Positions 32,049 through 32,086 of a stretch of DNA of 32,086 nucleotides are shown here, in pieces; position 1 is the first letter of the stretch, and each line of letters starts with the position of its first letter. Position numbers and translations under genes: made by a program. The stretch comes from Lachnospiraceae bacterium. Its GTDB lineage: Bacteria; Bacillota; Clostridia; Lachnospirales; Lachnospiraceae. The DNA lies in NCBI GenBank assembly GCA_017469275.1, contig JAFUGT010000068.1:1-32086 (forward strand), given 5' to 3'. The notes below the pieces were generated by a model. It was not told the DNA's origin and ran no database searches. It was given only the letters and a program-made list of their open reading frames with translations.

Positions 32049-32086
32049 GGCATCAACAGAGCAGTTTTTTCTATGTTTTGAGTATG

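Overview
The window looks like a chromosomal segment of a low-GC Gram-positive anaerobe of the Clostridia, most likely Lachnospiraceae. The reasons are the AT-rich composition, consistent GGAGG-type ribosome binding sites, a CotS-like protein, a spermidine/putrescine ABC operon with a permease-binding protein fusion, an archaeal/eukaryotic-type ProS, and several Lachnospiraceae-type families (CHASE2 cyclase, BspA-type leucine-rich repeats, Rpn-type nucleases). This placement is from protein style, not from a marker gene. Essentially every intact gene lies on the minus strand. The only plus-strand content I can support is a decayed IS200/IS605 end at the left edge and perhaps a promoter firing out of the right edge.

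Layout, left to right: (1) 1-169, right end of an IS200/IS605 element with a decayed TnpB tail, 1 bp from the stop codon of a GNAT acetyltransferase gene. (2) 886-8296, a putative envelope-signalling cluster transcribed as FecR-domain membrane protein, then a 1480-residue secreted protein with ten Ig-like repeats, then a CHASE2 class III adenylate cyclase. (3) 8744-10830, a BspA-type remnant followed by an AbiE-like (type IV toxin-antitoxin) pair with an inverted-repeat operator inside its own promoter. (4) 10973-12805, an Lsa/Vga-type antibiotic-resistance ABC-F gene behind a leader with a short ORF, an alternative hairpin and an intrinsic terminator, which has the form of an antibiotic-responsive attenuator. 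(5) 12899-14809, a YhcG (DUF1016) nuclease remnant and an XRE regulator/CPBP protease pair. (6) 15001-17349, a DUF2130 coiled-coil nuclease-like gene and an orphan type IV prepilin-like gene with a structured leader. (7) 17420-23658, phosphoglucomutase, a PEGA lipoprotein, a CotS-like degenerate kinase and CCA-adding enzyme. (8) 23748-28583, the polyamine transporter operon potA-potB-potCD. (9) 28820-30434, proS with its promoter and terminator. (10) 30452-31850, a TnpB-like zinc-ribbon remnant and an Rpn-family nuclease gene whose 3' end has been duplicated in tandem as a separate in-frame 75-residue ORF.

Housekeeping genes (pgm, cca, pot, proS) are interleaved with accessory modules (AbiE-like, ABC-F, YhcG remnant, Rpn, IS remnants). 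The most interesting items are the ABC-F attenuator, the AbiE-like pair with its self-overlapping operator, the FecR/Ig/CHASE2-cyclase cluster, and the Rpn C-terminal duplication. I see no rRNA, tRNA, CRISPR array or known riboswitch class. All calls come from reading the sequence; no database search was run.
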